Positions 1 to 8,056 of a DNA stretch of 64,000 nucleotides are shown in pieces. The position numbers and the translations under genes are program-made. This stretch comes from Gemmatimonadetes bacterium 2013_60CM_65_52 (GTDB lineage Bacteria; Gemmatimonadota; Gemmatimonadetes; Gemmatimonadales; Gemmatimonadaceae): the NCBI GenBank assembly GCA_002215645.1, contig NGFI01000013.1:161573-225572 (forward strand), in the 5' to 3' direction. Position 1 is the first letter of the stretch, and every line of letters begins with the position of its first letter. A model generated the notes under the pieces. That model was not told the origin of the DNA. It worked only from the letters and a program-made list of their open reading frames with translations, and ran no database searches.

Positions 1-452
1 AGCGGCACCTGCACGGTGCGCTCCATCTCCGCCTGCCAGCGCCACAGCGTGTCCGTGTCGATGCCCAGGCGAATTGCGAGCTCGCCGTCCGACGGGGCGC
101 GTCCCATTGCCGACATGAGCGCCTCCCGCGCCTGCGACACGTCACGGCTCTTCCGGCGAATCGACCTCGGCACGTGATCCTGCCGGCGGATCTCGTCGAG
201 AATCGACCCGCGGATGCGCGGCACCGCGTAGGTGCTGAACGCGAGACCGCGACGTACGTCGAAGGACTCCAGAGCGGCCATGAGGCCGAGGGTGCCGACG
301 TTCACCATCTCGTCGGAGTCCATGTCGGCCGAGAGCCGGCGGCTCAGCTGCTTCGTCACGAAATGGACGAGGCTGAGATTGTCCCCCAGCAGCGCGTCGC
401 GAGCTGCGACATCACCAGCGGCGCAGGCGGCCCAACGAGAGTCGTGATCCAC
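1..452 (-). CDS. fliA: FliA/WhiG-family RNA polymerase sigma factor (3' end cut by window)
   Basis: Alternative sigma-70-family factor of the sigma-28 type, which directs RNA polymerase to flagellar and motility promoters. About 150 N-terminal residues are visible. Region 2 contains DSDEMVNVGTLGLMAAL, then AFSTYAVPRIRGSILDEIR, followed by VPRSIRRKSRDV and a region 3 stretch (GRAPSDGELAIRLGI). These match the FliA pattern rather than RpoD or an ECF factor. The chosen start is GTG at 452, preceded by GGAG with a 6-base spacer. An in-frame ATG at 515 lacks a ribosome site. The gene runs off the left edge, so region 4 is unseen. An NtrC-type activator and a FlgM-like gene with a sigma-28 promoter lie next to it, which supports a flagellar role. 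The symbol rests on family resemblance, and WhiG/SigD would be the same class. Confidence 0.85.
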   Translation of the reverse strand, partial: MDHDSRWAACAAGDVAARDALLGDNLSLVHFVTKQLSRRLSADMDSDEMVNVGTLGLMAALESFDVRRGLAFSTYAVPRIRGSILDEIRRQDHVPRSIRRKSRDVSQAREALMSAMGRAPSDGELAIRLGIDTDTLWRWQAEMERTVQVP

Positions 453-631
453 GGAGTGCTCCGGCGGCGGAGGAGTCGGCAGGCGCCTGAGAGAGCAACG
501 GCGCGCGTTCGCCATGTGCTATGGCACGCTGGGGGCCACACTCAAAGCGCTGCGATGCCGCGAGAAACGGCTCGCAATTCTTGGCCGTAACTGCAGTATT
601 TATATATGGTTACAAGTTTACTATGAGCGGC

Positions 632-660
632 TGTCCGCTACATCAGTTTACATGCGGACA
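632..660. other. 7-bp perfect inverted repeat in the sigma-factor upstream region
   Basis: TGTCCGC at 632-638 and GCGGACA at 654-660 form a perfect 7-bp inverted repeat with a 15-base centre. It lies in the unusually AT-rich 200-bp gap between the sigma factor start and the NtrC-type gene stop, upstream of the sigma gene on the minus strand. It could be an operator or a hairpin. No binding protein can be named from sequence alone. Confidence 0.4.
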
Positions 661-666
661 CTAGGC

Positions 667-689
667 AAATGTCGCCGAGCGGCACATTT
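667..689. other. Stem-loop downstream of the NtrC-type gene
   Basis: AAATGT and ACATTT pair around an inner GCC/GGC stem with one bulged C and loop GAGC (667-689). It lies 26 bases past the stop of the NtrC-type gene as that gene is read. It has no T-run on the minus strand, so a classical intrinsic terminator is not shown. It could end or attenuate the upstream transcript or act as an operator. Confidence 0.35.
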
Positions 690-714
690 TGCCGAGCTGT
701 TTGTGTTATGGAGC

Positions 715-2130
715 TCAGGTGTCGCCGTTCTGCTCCGCCGGCTTGTTGAGCTTTCCGCGCAACGAGCGGATGCTCATCCCCAGCAGCTCGGCTGCCCTGG
801 TCCGGTTCCCTCCGGATCGCTCGAGCGCCCGCGCGATGAGCGTTTGTTCCGCCTGTTCGACGTTGAGAGACGTCAGCACCACCGCCCCTTCCGGAATCCT
901 CTCGCCATCCAGTCCCGTGAGCGACGCTCTCGCCGCGGAGCGAGTGCTCGATGCTCTCGAGGGACCGAGTCGCACACGATCGAACGAATGCGACTGGATG
1001 ATTCGATCGGTGGAGAGGATGACGGCGCGCTCCACCGCATGCTGGAGTTCACGCACGTTGCCGGGCCAATCGAACTCCTGGAGCATCGCCAGCGCCTCGG
1101 GTGCGATGCCGTCGATCTCCTTGCCGAGCTCCGAGGCCGTGCGCGCGGTGAAGCGCTGCGCGAGGAGCGGGATGTCCTGCCGCCGCTCGCGCAGCGGAGG
1201 AATCAGAATCGGCAGCACGCTGAGCCGAAAGTACAGATCCTGGCGGAAGTGCCCGCTCGCCGCGTGCTCGGCGAGGTCGCGGTTCGTCGTGGCGATGATG
1301 CGGACGTCCACCTTGATCGGCTGCGAGCCGCCGACGCGCTCGAACTCCTGCTCCTGGAGGACACGAAGCAGCTTCGCCTGGAGGTCCAGCCGCATCTCGC
1401 TCACTTCATCGAGGAGCAGCGTGCCGAGATGCGCTCGCTCGAACGCTCCCTCGACGCGCTTGATGGCGCCGGTGAACGCACCTTTTTCATGTCCAAAGAG
1501 CGCGCTCTCGATGAGCCCCTCGGGGAGCGCGGCGCAATTGAGCATCACGAACGCATTGTCGCGGCGGTCACTGGCGTCGTGAATGGCTCGCGCGAAGAGC
1601 TCCTTGCCGGTTCCGGACTCGCCCTGGAGGAGCACCGTTGCGCGTGTGGGTGCGGCCGTGCGCACCGTCTCCAGCAGGCGGCGGATCTGCGGCGATTCGC
1701 CGATGATCGCGCGCTCGTTGCGGAAGCCGGTGAGCTCGCGACGGAGGAGGTCGTTTTCGCGCCGAAGGTTCACGACCTCGAGGGCCTGCGACACCGCGAG
1801 CTCGAGCTGCTCCGGGCTCACCGGCTTCGTGATGTAGTCGATCGCCCCTGCCTTGATCGACGCGACCGCATGCTCGATGGTCGCATAGCCGGTGAGCATG
1901 ATCAGCGGAACAGAGATGCCTTCTTCGCGCAGCAGCTCGAGAAACTCGAGGCCCGTGAGCCCCGGCATCCGGTAGTCCGAGATGATGAGGTCGATGTCAT
2001 GCTCGGCGAGCGCCCGAAGTGCTTCCGCGACCGTCGTCGATCCTACGACGGCATGCCCGGAGCGCTCGAGGGTGTCCTCGAGAATGAGGCCGATGGCGGG
2101 CTCGTCGTCGAGATAGAGAATGGTGGCCAT
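715..2130 (-). CDS. Sigma-54-dependent NtrC-family response regulator
   Basis: Two-component activator of sigma-54 promoters, 471 residues. The receiver domain spans about 1-120 with phospho-acceptor D52 in LIISDYRMPG. The AAA+ domain spans about 143-370, with Walker A GESGTGKE near 170-177, the sigma-54 contact loop GAFTGA at 217-222 and Walker B LLLDEV near 238-243. A Fis-type helix-turn-helix lies at the C-terminus (GGNRTRAAELLGMSIRSLRGKL). All three parts look intact. It sits upstream of and co-oriented with the FliA-type sigma gene, so an FlgR/FleR-like role as flagellar master activator is plausible. That role is inference, because no cognate kinase is adjacent and no sigma-54 promoter was identified with confidence. 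The ATG at 2130 begins 7 residues before the conserved DDE of the receiver. Confidence 0.93.
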   Translation of the reverse strand: MATILYLDDEPAIGLILEDTLERSGHAVVGSTTVAEALRALAEHDIDLIISDYRMPGLTGLEFLELLREEGISVPLIMLTGYATIEHAVASIKAGAIDYITKPVSPEQLELAVSQALEVVNLRRENDLLRRELTGFRNERAIIGESPQIRRLLETVRTAAPTRATVLLQGESGTGKELFARAIHDASDRRDNAFVMLNCAALPEGLIESALFGHEKGAFTGAIKRVEGAFERAHLGTLLLDEVSEMRLDLQAKLLRVLQEQEFERVGGSQPIKVDVRIIATTNRDLAEHAASGHFRQDLYFRLSVLPILIPPLRERRQDIPLLAQRFTARTASELGKEIDGIAPEALAMLQEFDWPGNVRELQHAVERAVILSTDRIIQSHSFDRVRLGPSRASSTRSAARASLTGLDGERIPEGAVVLTSLNVEQAEQTLIARALERSGGNRTRAAELLGMSIRSLRGKLNKPAEQNGDT

Positions 2131-2239
2131 GAGATCCGCCTGGGCGATTCCGGAAGATATTTCGCAAACCTCGCGAGCACACGCGTGCCGAGGCCCCCCG
2201 TACCACTGGACCTCGCCCCGACAAAATGGCTGCGGAGCC

Positions 2240-2267
2240 TAAAGTTGTCTCCCTCGGCTGCCGATAT
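2240..2267 (+). promoter_or_regulatory. Sigma-28 (FliA/SigD-type) promoter
   Basis: TAAAG at 2240-2244 and GCCGATAT at 2260-2267 match the sigma-28 consensus TAAA-N14-16-GCCGATAW: TAAA, then 16 bases, then a perfect GCCGATAT. Transcription would start near 2274-2276, giving a leader of about 65 bases before the ATG at 2339 of the FlgM-like gene. The sigma factor that should read it is encoded about 1.8 kb away on the other strand. Confidence 0.8.
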
Positions 2268-2338
2268 TGAGTGACATGGACGAGGCCAGACTGTCCGCAT
2301 CAGCCGCGAAAAGTCGGAGAAACGATCCGGGAGACGTG

Positions 2339-2500
2339 ATGAACGATTCTACCGCGATTCACAGAACCATGGGTGCTCCGGAAAGACTCTCCGCCGAACG
2401 ACTGTTGTCGCTTCGGCTCCGCGTGCAGTCCGGATGGTACGGCAGTCTGGTCGTGGCCGACGCGGTTGCGCGCCGGATCGTGCTCCGCGGCGACATCTGA
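2339..2500 (+). CDS. FlgM-like anti-sigma-28 candidate, 53 residues
   Basis: Small protein whose last 35 residues (ERLLSLRLRVQSG, then a VADAVARRI segment) resemble the C-terminal sigma-binding helices of FlgM (E. coli ERVEALKLAIRNG then KIADALI). FlgM holds FliA inactive until it is exported. The ATG at 2339 is preceded by GGGAG with a 5-base spacer. Longer in-frame starts at 2267 and 2276 overlap the promoter core and are unlikely. A near-perfect sigma-28 promoter upstream fits flgM, which is often sigma-28 dependent. The protein is shorter than E. coli FlgM (97 residues) and lacks most of its N-terminal region. Identity rests on motif plus context, so it remains a candidate. Confidence 0.6.
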   Translation: MNDSTAIHRTMGAPERLSAERLLSLRLRVQSGWYGSLVVADAVARRIVLRGDI

Positions 2501-2533
2501 CGCTCGGGGCGGTCTTCGCGCACGTTTGAGTGC

Positions 2534-3463
2534 GTGAGCCAGCCGGCACCCGCTCCATCGTCTTCGCTCACTGTCGCCGTTGGCGGCAGCAGCGGCATGA
2601 TCGGCACCGCGCTCGTGGTGCGCCTCCGCGTCAATGGCCACACGGTGCGCCGTCTCGTACGCGCGTCACGGGATGCGCAGCCGGGGGACGTCGCCTGGGA
2701 TCCGGTGCGCGGAGCGCTCGATGCGCGTCTGCTCGAGGGCTGCGATGCGATCGTGAATCTCGGAGGTGTGCAGATCGACCGCCGGTGGACTTCCACGCGA
2801 AAGCGGGAGATCCTGGACAGTCGAACGCAGAGCACCGCGACGCTGGCCCGCGCGATTCGCGCGATGAAGAGACCGCCGCGCGTGATGTTGAGTGGTTCCG
2901 CTATCGGGATCTATGGCGATCGCGGAGACGAGCTGCTCGACGAGGAGTCCACTCTGGGAGATGACTTTCTCGCATCCGTGGCGCGCGCGTGGGAAGCCGC
3001 GGCTGCACCGATCCGCGAGGCAGGCGTGAGACTCGTTCTACTGCGCACGGGCGTCGTCTTGTCGCCCAACGGTGGGGCGCTCGCCCGTCTACTGCCGGTG
3101 TTTCGACTGGGCGCAGGCGGCGTGATCGGCGCCGGACGACAGTGGATGAGCTGGATCTCACTCCACGATCATGTGCGAGCGATGGAGCACGCCATCGTCA
3201 CGCAATCACTTGCGGGCGCCGTCAACCTCGTGTCACCCGCGCCGGTGACCAATGTGGAATTCACCGAGGTGCTCGCGGGCGTGCTTCACCGGCCGGCGTT
3301 CATGCGTGTACCGCGTATCGCGATCGAGATGCTGTTGGGCGAGATGGCGACTGGCACCGTGCTCGCGAGCCAGCGCGTTCAGCCGGTGGCGCTGACGGCC
3401 TCGGACTTTCGTTTTGTCGATGCTCGTCTGGAGGCCGCGCTCACGCGAGAGCTGGCAGGGTGA
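2534..3463 (+). CDS. TIGR01777/YfcH-type SDR epimerase family protein
   Basis: NAD(P)-binding extended SDR protein of the YfcH/TIGR01777 family, 309 residues. The Rossmann motif is at the N-terminus (AVGGSSGMIGTALV), followed by the family stretch NLGGVQIDRRWTS and SGSAIGIYGDRGDELLDE around the active-site YG. The C-terminal region (DUF1731 type) carries NLVSPAPVTNVEFTEVL and VLASQRVQP. The substrate is unknown for most members, and some are linked to cell division. The GTG at 2534 begins 33 bases after the FlgM-like stop, so the two could share a transcript. The 3' end overlaps the convergent PAP2 gene by 23 bases. Confidence 0.9.
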   Translation: MSQPAPAPSSSLTVAVGGSSGMIGTALVVRLRVNGHTVRRLVRASRDAQPGDVAWDPVRGALDARLLEGCDAIVNLGGVQIDRRWTSTRKREILDSRTQSTATLARAIRAMKRPPRVMLSGSAIGIYGDRGDELLDEESTLGDDFLASVARAWEAAAAPIREAGVRLVLLRTGVVLSPNGGALARLLPVFRLGAGGVIGAGRQWMSWISLHDHVRAMEHAIVTQSLAGAVNLVSPAPVTNVEFTEVLAGVLHRPAFMRVPRIAIEMLLGEMATGTVLASQRVQPVALTASDFRFVDARLEAALTRELAG

Positions 3464-4076
3464 GGTAGAGCGCAGACGCAAGCGCTGCCACGCACAGCCC
3501 GGTAAGCCATCCCCCGATCACATCGCTTGTCCAATGCCAGCCAAGCGCGACGCGGCTCATGCCGGTGCAGAGTGCTGCTACCGTCGCCATGGCAAATGCG
3601 ACGACGGCTGGGAGGAGGCCATCATACGCGAAGAGAAACGCACCGGTCATCAGGACCGCGGTGGCAATGGTGGTATGTCCGCTTGGATAGGCGGGCTCGG
3701 TCTTGTTCCGCTCCAGCGCCACCACTGGGCGCGGGCGGCGATACACGAACTTCACGGCATGATGCGCCACGATGCCGCCGAGTGACGCGGCCGCCATCGG
3801 CAGGATGAAATGAAGGGTCGAGCCGCCGCGCACGAGATGCAGGACGATCACGGCCGTGGCGGCCAGCAGCGGATGGACGAACTTCTCCCCGAGCAGACTT
3901 GCCGCGAGCGCGGGCACGCGCAGGGCGGCGCGATGAGGGCCGACTCGCGCTTCGATGAGATCGTCGAGACGTTGCACGGCGCCGTGGCGCGTCGCGAGCG
4001 CGAGGACCAGCGAGAGTCCAGTGGTGGCGCCGGCGATCGCATATGACGTTTCGACCAGCGGAGGTGCGCTGGTCAA
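3441..4076 (-). CDS. PAP2-family membrane phosphatase
   Basis: Integral-membrane lipid or undecaprenyl-pyrophosphate phosphatase of the PAP2 superfamily, 211 residues. All three catalytic motifs are visible: K-x6-RP (KFVYRRPRP), PSGH (YPSGHTT) and SR-x5-H-x3-D (SRVALGWHWTSD), which form the phosphohistidine active site. Several hydrophobic segments surround them. The start is TTG at 4076, overlapping the stop of the upstream hybrid kinase as TTGA, so translation is probably coupled. The frame stays open further upstream, but that stretch is only the shadow of the kinase gene. The substrate cannot be chosen from sequence; undecaprenyl pyrophosphate and phosphatidate are both possible. Confidence 0.85.
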   Translation of the reverse strand: MTSAPPLVETSYAIAGATTGLSLVLALATRHGAVQRLDDLIEARVGPHRAALRVPALAASLLGEKFVHPLLAATAVIVLHLVRGGSTLHFILPMAAASLGGIVAHHAVKFVYRRPRPVVALERNKTEPAYPSGHTTIATAVLMTGAFLFAYDGLLPAVVAFAMATVAALCTGMSRVALGWHWTSDVIGGWLTGLCVAALASALYLTLPALA

Positions 4077-6424
4077 TGTGCCACGGCGGCAGGCAACCAG
4101 CGGCGCACGAGATCGGCCACCTGTTCGCGCGAGACGGGCTTGTCGATGAATGCGGCAGCTCCCTGAAGCGCTCCCCGAGACTCGGTCGCCACGACGCTCA
4201 CAATCGCCACGGGAATGGCCTTCAGGGACTCGTCTTCCTGGAGAATGCGAAACACGTCGAAGCCGCTGATCTGCGGCAGTCGAAGGTCGAGGAAGATGAT
4301 GGCGGGCCGCAGCTCGCGCGTCATGCGCAGTCCTTCGATGCCAGTGGCGGCATGCTCGACGCGGCATCCGGCGTCCTCCAGGATGTGGCCGAGCAGCACG
4401 CGGGCATCCATGTCGTCGTCCACGACGAGCGCGAGAGGCGCCGCCTCGATGGCAAGAGATGGCCGCGACGAGACGCTTGGCGAGGCCGCGGGCGTGGCGC
4501 GCCGCCACGAGCGCGACGGCACCCCGAGCCGAATTCGCATGGTGGTGCCTTTTCCCTCCGTGCTTTCGACCTCGAGATGGTGCCCCATGAGCTGGCAGAG
4601 CGAGCGCGAGATGGCGAGGCCGAGTCCCGTCCCGCCGAAACGACGAGACGTGGACGATTCCGCCTGCTCGAACACGTTGAAGATCGCGGCGAGGCGGTGC
4701 GCGGGAATGCCGATCCCGGTGTCTCGGACCGTGAGGCGAAGCGGATTTCCTTGATCGTCGGTGTCGACGCTCACCACGACTTCACCCTCGGTGGTGAACT
4801 TGATGGCATTGCCGATGAGGTTGATCAGCACCTGCTTCATGCGAGCCACATCGGTCTCGATCGACCTGAGCTGCGGCGGAAGCTCGGCGCGCAGCGTGAC
4901 CGGCGTGTCGCGCGTCTGGCTCTCGAGCTCCTCGATGGTCTCCCGGACGAGGGTGTCGAGCATGACGGTGTCCAGCTCGAGCGTCATGCGACCGGCTTCG
5001 ATCTTCGAGAGGTCGAGGATGTCGTTGATCAGGCCGAGCAAGTGCTTGCCGTTCGTCGCAATGCGGTTGAGGTAGGAGAGTTCGTCGTCCGCAAACGTGC
5101 CGCGCTTGTTCTTGAGCAGCACGTTGGCGAAACCGATGACGGAGTTGAGGGGCGTCCGCAGCTCGTGACTCATGCGTGCGAGAAAGTCGCTCTTTGCACG
5201 GCTGGCGGCCTGTGCTTCGTCGCGCGCAACGATGAGCTCCAGCTCGACACGCTTGCGCGCGGTGATGTCGCGGAAGTTCACGACGGCACCCGTCAATCGG
5301 CCGGTCTCGCGCAGTGGAGATGCCGTGTACTCGACCTGGAGCGACGTGCCATCCTTGCGCCACATCACCTCGTCATCCACGTGACACGGGACCCCCGCGA
5401 TGATTGCCTTCTCCATCGGGCAGTCGCGCCGCGGATAGGGCGTACCGTCCCTTCGGGTGTGATGCGTGAGCTCGTGCATGGGCTTCCCCACGACCTCGGC
5501 GGGCTCGAACCCCAGAAGCTCCGCACCGCGGTTGTTCAAAAAGGTCACGTCGCCACGCAAGTCCAGACCGTAGATCCCTTCGCCGGATGAATCGAGCAGC
5601 TGCCGGATGTTTGCGGCCAGGCGCTTGCGCTCCTCGCGGGCAGCGCGCGATTCGGTGACGTCGCGGAGCGTGCCCATCGTTCCGGTGAGTGCGCCGTGGC
5701 TGTCGCGGATGGCGTGAATCGTGACTTCCGCCCAGCGGTAGCCACCTGCCTTGTGGAAGTAGCGCAGCTCGACGAGCGCGGAGTCCGTGGCGCCGTCGGC
5801 GATGGGTTGCATCGTGTCGGCGAGCGAGGTGCGGTCCGAAGGATGGAGGTACGCAAGGTGATGGGTACCGAGCGTGCCTTCCACGCTGTTGCCCGTCAGC
5901 GACGTCCATGCCTGATTGAGGAACGTCCAGCGGCCCTGCGCGTCGGTCCTGTAGAAGACATCCTTGATCTGCTCGACGACCGTTCGGTATTTCTGCTCGC
6001 TCTCGGCGACCGCCTGCGCCGCTGCCTCGCGCTCCGTGACGTCGTGGACGAGGGCCATGCGCGCCGGCCGGCCCGCGAATTCAAGTGGATAGGAGTAGAC
6101 CTCGACGTGCATGAGCCGTCCGGCCTTGGTCCGGTGCGTGGCCGTCCACGTATGGCTCAGTGTCGGCGGCGTCAAAGCCCGTACCTCCTGGAGTCGCACG
6201 TGCTCGGAGGGCGGACGCACGTCCCAGAGCGTCATGCCGAGAAATTCCTCGCGCGTCCAGCCATAGAAGCGTACAGCCGCCTCATTGACCTCGAGGAATG
6301 CGAGCGTGTCGCGATCGTAGACCCACGCGGGCTCGGGCGACAGCACGAAGAGCGGACGATACTTCTCGTCCGCAGCCGCACCCGTATCGGGGGCCAGGTT
6401 CGTCGTCCTGCTATCGGCAGCCAT
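4073..6424 (-). CDS. Hybrid sensor histidine kinase with three PAS domains
   Basis: Soluble sensor kinase of 783 residues with no membrane segment. Domain order: PAS about 20-135, PAS about 143-262, PAS about 268-395, HisKA with phospho-acceptor H420 ([12 protein letters not shown]), HATPase about 525-640 with DTGIGIP and GGTGLGLAISR, and a C-terminal receiver from about 665 (ALVVDDDMDARV, acceptor Asp in IIFLDLRLPQ). PAS domains usually bind a cofactor or small ligand in the cytoplasm. The phosphoryl group would pass from H420 to the built-in receiver and then to an unknown partner. No separate response regulator is adjacent. The next gene is the PAP2 phosphatase, overlapping by TTGA, which suggests they are made together. 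Confidence 0.93.
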   Translation of the reverse strand: MAADSRTTNLAPDTGAAADEKYRPLFVLSPEPAWVYDRDTLAFLEVNEAAVRFYGWTREEFLGMTLWDVRPPSEHVRLQEVRALTPPTLSHTWTATHRTKAGRLMHVEVYSYPLEFAGRPARMALVHDVTEREAAAQAVAESEQKYRTVVEQIKDVFYRTDAQGRWTFLNQAWTSLTGNSVEGTLGTHHLAYLHPSDRTSLADTMQPIADGATDSALVELRYFHKAGGYRWAEVTIHAIRDSHGALTGTMGTLRDVTESRAAREERKRLAANIRQLLDSSGEGIYGLDLRGDVTFLNNRGAELLGFEPAEVVGKPMHELTHHTRRDGTPYPRRDCPMEKAIIAGVPCHVDDEVMWRKDGTSLQVEYTASPLRETGRLTGAVVNFRDITARKRVELELIVARDEAQAASRAKSDFLARMSHELRTPLNSVIGFANVLLKNKRGTFADDELSYLNRIATNGKHLLGLINDILDLSKIEAGRMTLELDTVMLDTLVRETIEELESQTRDTPVTLRAELPPQLRSIETDVARMKQVLINLIGNAIKFTTEGEVVVSVDTDDQGNPLRLTVRDTGIGIPAHRLAAIFNVFEQAESSTSRRFGGTGLGLAISRSLCQLMGHHLEVESTEGKGTTMRIRLGVPSRSWRRATPAASPSVSSRPSLAIEAAPLALVVDDDMDARVLLGHILEDAGCRVEHAATGIEGLRMTRELRPAIIFLDLRLPQISGFDVFRILQEDESLKAIPVAIVSVVATESRGALQGAAAFIDKPVSREQVADLVRRWLPAAVAH

Positions 6425-6518
6425 CGCTGGAGTGTGGGACCTTCTCGGAGGTATCTTGGTGGTGCACAGTGCGCTGCGCGAGAGGCGCGGCGGTTCCTTC
6501 CTTCAGCGTGTGACGCTC

Positions 6519-7010
6519 ATGCCGGTCGTCGCCTTCGAGTCCCTGCCAGATGCATCGCGCGTGTGGGTCTTCGCTTCAGACCCCGCGCTGCCCGCCGCCG
6601 CCGCGAAAACGATGCTCAGCGGTGTGGATTCTCACCTCAAGGAATGGAAAGCGCATGGTGAGCCGCTCACCGTGTCGCGCGAGTGGATCGAGGACCGGTT
6701 CCTCGTGGTTGCGGTGGATCAAACCCACACCGGTGCGTCCGGCTGCTCCATCGACGGTTTGTTTCGGGTGCTTCAACAGCTCGAGAACAGCGTGCACGCC
6801 AGCCTGGTGGGAGGTGGGCGCGTCTACTATCGCGATCATCACGGCGTCATTCAGGCAGTCGGTCGCGGCGACATCGACCGGCTCGTGCACGAGGGAGAGA
6901 TCACGAAGGACACCGTGGTATTTGACACGACGCTGTCGGACCTGGGCGACTGGCGACGCAAGTTCGAGCGCCCCGCCAGAGAAAGCTGGGTCGGTGAGCT
7001 GATCCACTAA
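6519..7010 (+). CDS. Conserved small protein of unknown function
   Basis: 163 residues from the ATG at 6519. A longer in-frame start at 6432 adds a non-conserved-looking leader. The N-terminus reads MPVVAFESLPDASRVWVF and the middle holds RFLVVAVDQ followed by GASGCSIDGL. From memory, similar short proteins with FESLP...R+W+ and ASGCSID motifs occur in Bacteroidetes, where they are sometimes misnamed ABC transporter ATPase. No Walker motif is present here, so that name would be wrong. There is no signal peptide or membrane segment. It is divergent from the hybrid kinase and convergent with the DHDPS-like gene. I assign no function. Confidence 0.75.
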   Translation: MPVVAFESLPDASRVWVFASDPALPAAAAKTMLSGVDSHLKEWKAHGEPLTVSREWIEDRFLVVAVDQTHTGASGCSIDGLFRVLQQLENSVHASLVGGGRVYYRDHHGVIQAVGRGDIDRLVHEGEITKDTVVFDTTLSDLGDWRRKFERPARESWVGELIH

Positions 7011-7018
7011 CCGCCCCG

Positions 7019-8056
7019 TCACGCCAGCCAGCGATCGAGATTCTCGCGGACGAAAGGATCGTCCGCCAGCTCGGGATAGTGTCGACAGACGCGATCGATC
7101 TCTTCGGTCTGGCCCGGCGAAAGCGTTTCCGCCGGGTCGAGGCACCAGGTGCCGCGCATCAGCCCCTGCCGCCGCAGGATTTCGTGAATGCCGGGAATAC
7201 AGCCGGCAAATCCGTGCGCCGCGTCGAAGAGCGCGCCATTGGCGTCGGTGATAGCCGCGCCTTCGCGTAGCCAGGTCAGCGCCGGCGCCCCCGTATCGCG
7301 CTTCACGCGCTCGAGCAGATCTACCGCTCTCTGCGTCCAGACAGCCCATTGCCCCAACAAGCCGCCCACGATGCGGCGACTGGAACCGTCCGGTACTGGA
7401 TACGGTGTCAAGAGGTCGGTGACGATGCTGTCGTCGTTGCCCGTGTACAACGCCAGGTCATCACGCCCGGACTCGGCCACCGCCTGCACGACGTCGAGGG
7501 TCTGATAGCGGTTGAAGGGCGCAATCTTTACCGCCCAGGCGTTCTCGATTTCGGCGAAGCGGCGCCAGAATGCACGGCTGAGTACGCGTCCTCCAACCGC
7601 TGGTTGCAGGTAGAAGCCGAATAGCGGCAGCACGTCGGCAACAGCACGACAGTGAGACAGCAGTTGGTCGTCATCAGCGCCCTGAAGGGCGCCGAGTGAT
7701 AGGAGAATCATGTCGTAGCCCACGTCGTGCGCAACACGCGCCTCATCTACAGCCTGCGCTGTCTTACCGATGACTCCGGCAATCAGTACACATCGCGGAC
7801 CAGTCGAGAACCATGAGCTCGCTGTTTGTGCGGCGAGTTCCAATACCGGCGCGTAGAGACCGTGCTGTCGGATGCCGAATTGCGTCGTGTGTACCCCGAC
7901 GGCGATGCCCCCGGCGCCCGCATCCATGTAATACCGTGTCAGTGCACACTGGTGCCGTTCATCGAGCGTACGCCGCTCCGTAAGAGCGAGCGGATGAGCC
8001 GGAATTACCGTTCCGGCTTGAAGTCTCTCGCGAACCGTCGTCTCAGAAGCTGCCAT
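7019..8056 (-). CDS. Dihydrodipicolinate synthase (DapA/NanA)-family aldolase
   Basis: TIM-barrel class I aldolase family, 345 residues. The Schiff-base lysine is probably in WAVKIAPFNRYQ, and the conserved Tyr strand is seen as PLFGFYLQPAVGG. It is longer than DapA (about 290 residues) and divergent, so lysine synthesis is unlikely. Members like this act on 2-keto acids from sugar or hydroxyproline breakdown. It overlaps the upstream SDR gene by 14 bases and is last in an acyltransferase-SDR-aldolase operon, which suggests the SDR and the aldolase act on related substrates. The ATG at 8056 has GAGAAG just upstream. Confidence 0.8.
   Translation of the reverse strand: MAASETTVRERLQAGTVIPAHPLALTERRTLDERHQCALTRYYMDAGAGGIAVGVHTTQFGIRQHGLYAPVLELAAQTASSWFSTGPRCVLIAGVIGKTAQAVDEARVAHDVGYDMILLSLGALQGADDDQLLSHCRAVADVLPLFGFYLQPAVGGRVLSRAFWRRFAEIENAWAVKIAPFNRYQTLDVVQAVAESGRDDLALYTGNDDSIVTDLLTPYPVPDGSSRRIVGGLLGQWAVWTQRAVDLLERVKRDTGAPALTWLREGAAITDANGALFDAAHGFAGCIPGIHEILRRQGLMRGTWCLDPAETLSPGQTEEIDRVCRHYPELADDPFVRENLDRWLA

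Noticed and set aside
514..2274. Long plus-strand open frame (586 codons)
   Set aside because: It lies antisense to the clearly conserved NtrC-type gene, and its product is Arg/Glu-rich with no domain, as expected from high-GC shadow frames.
4043..5590. Long plus-strand open frame (515 codons)
   Set aside because: Antisense to the PAS hybrid kinase, with no recognisable motif.
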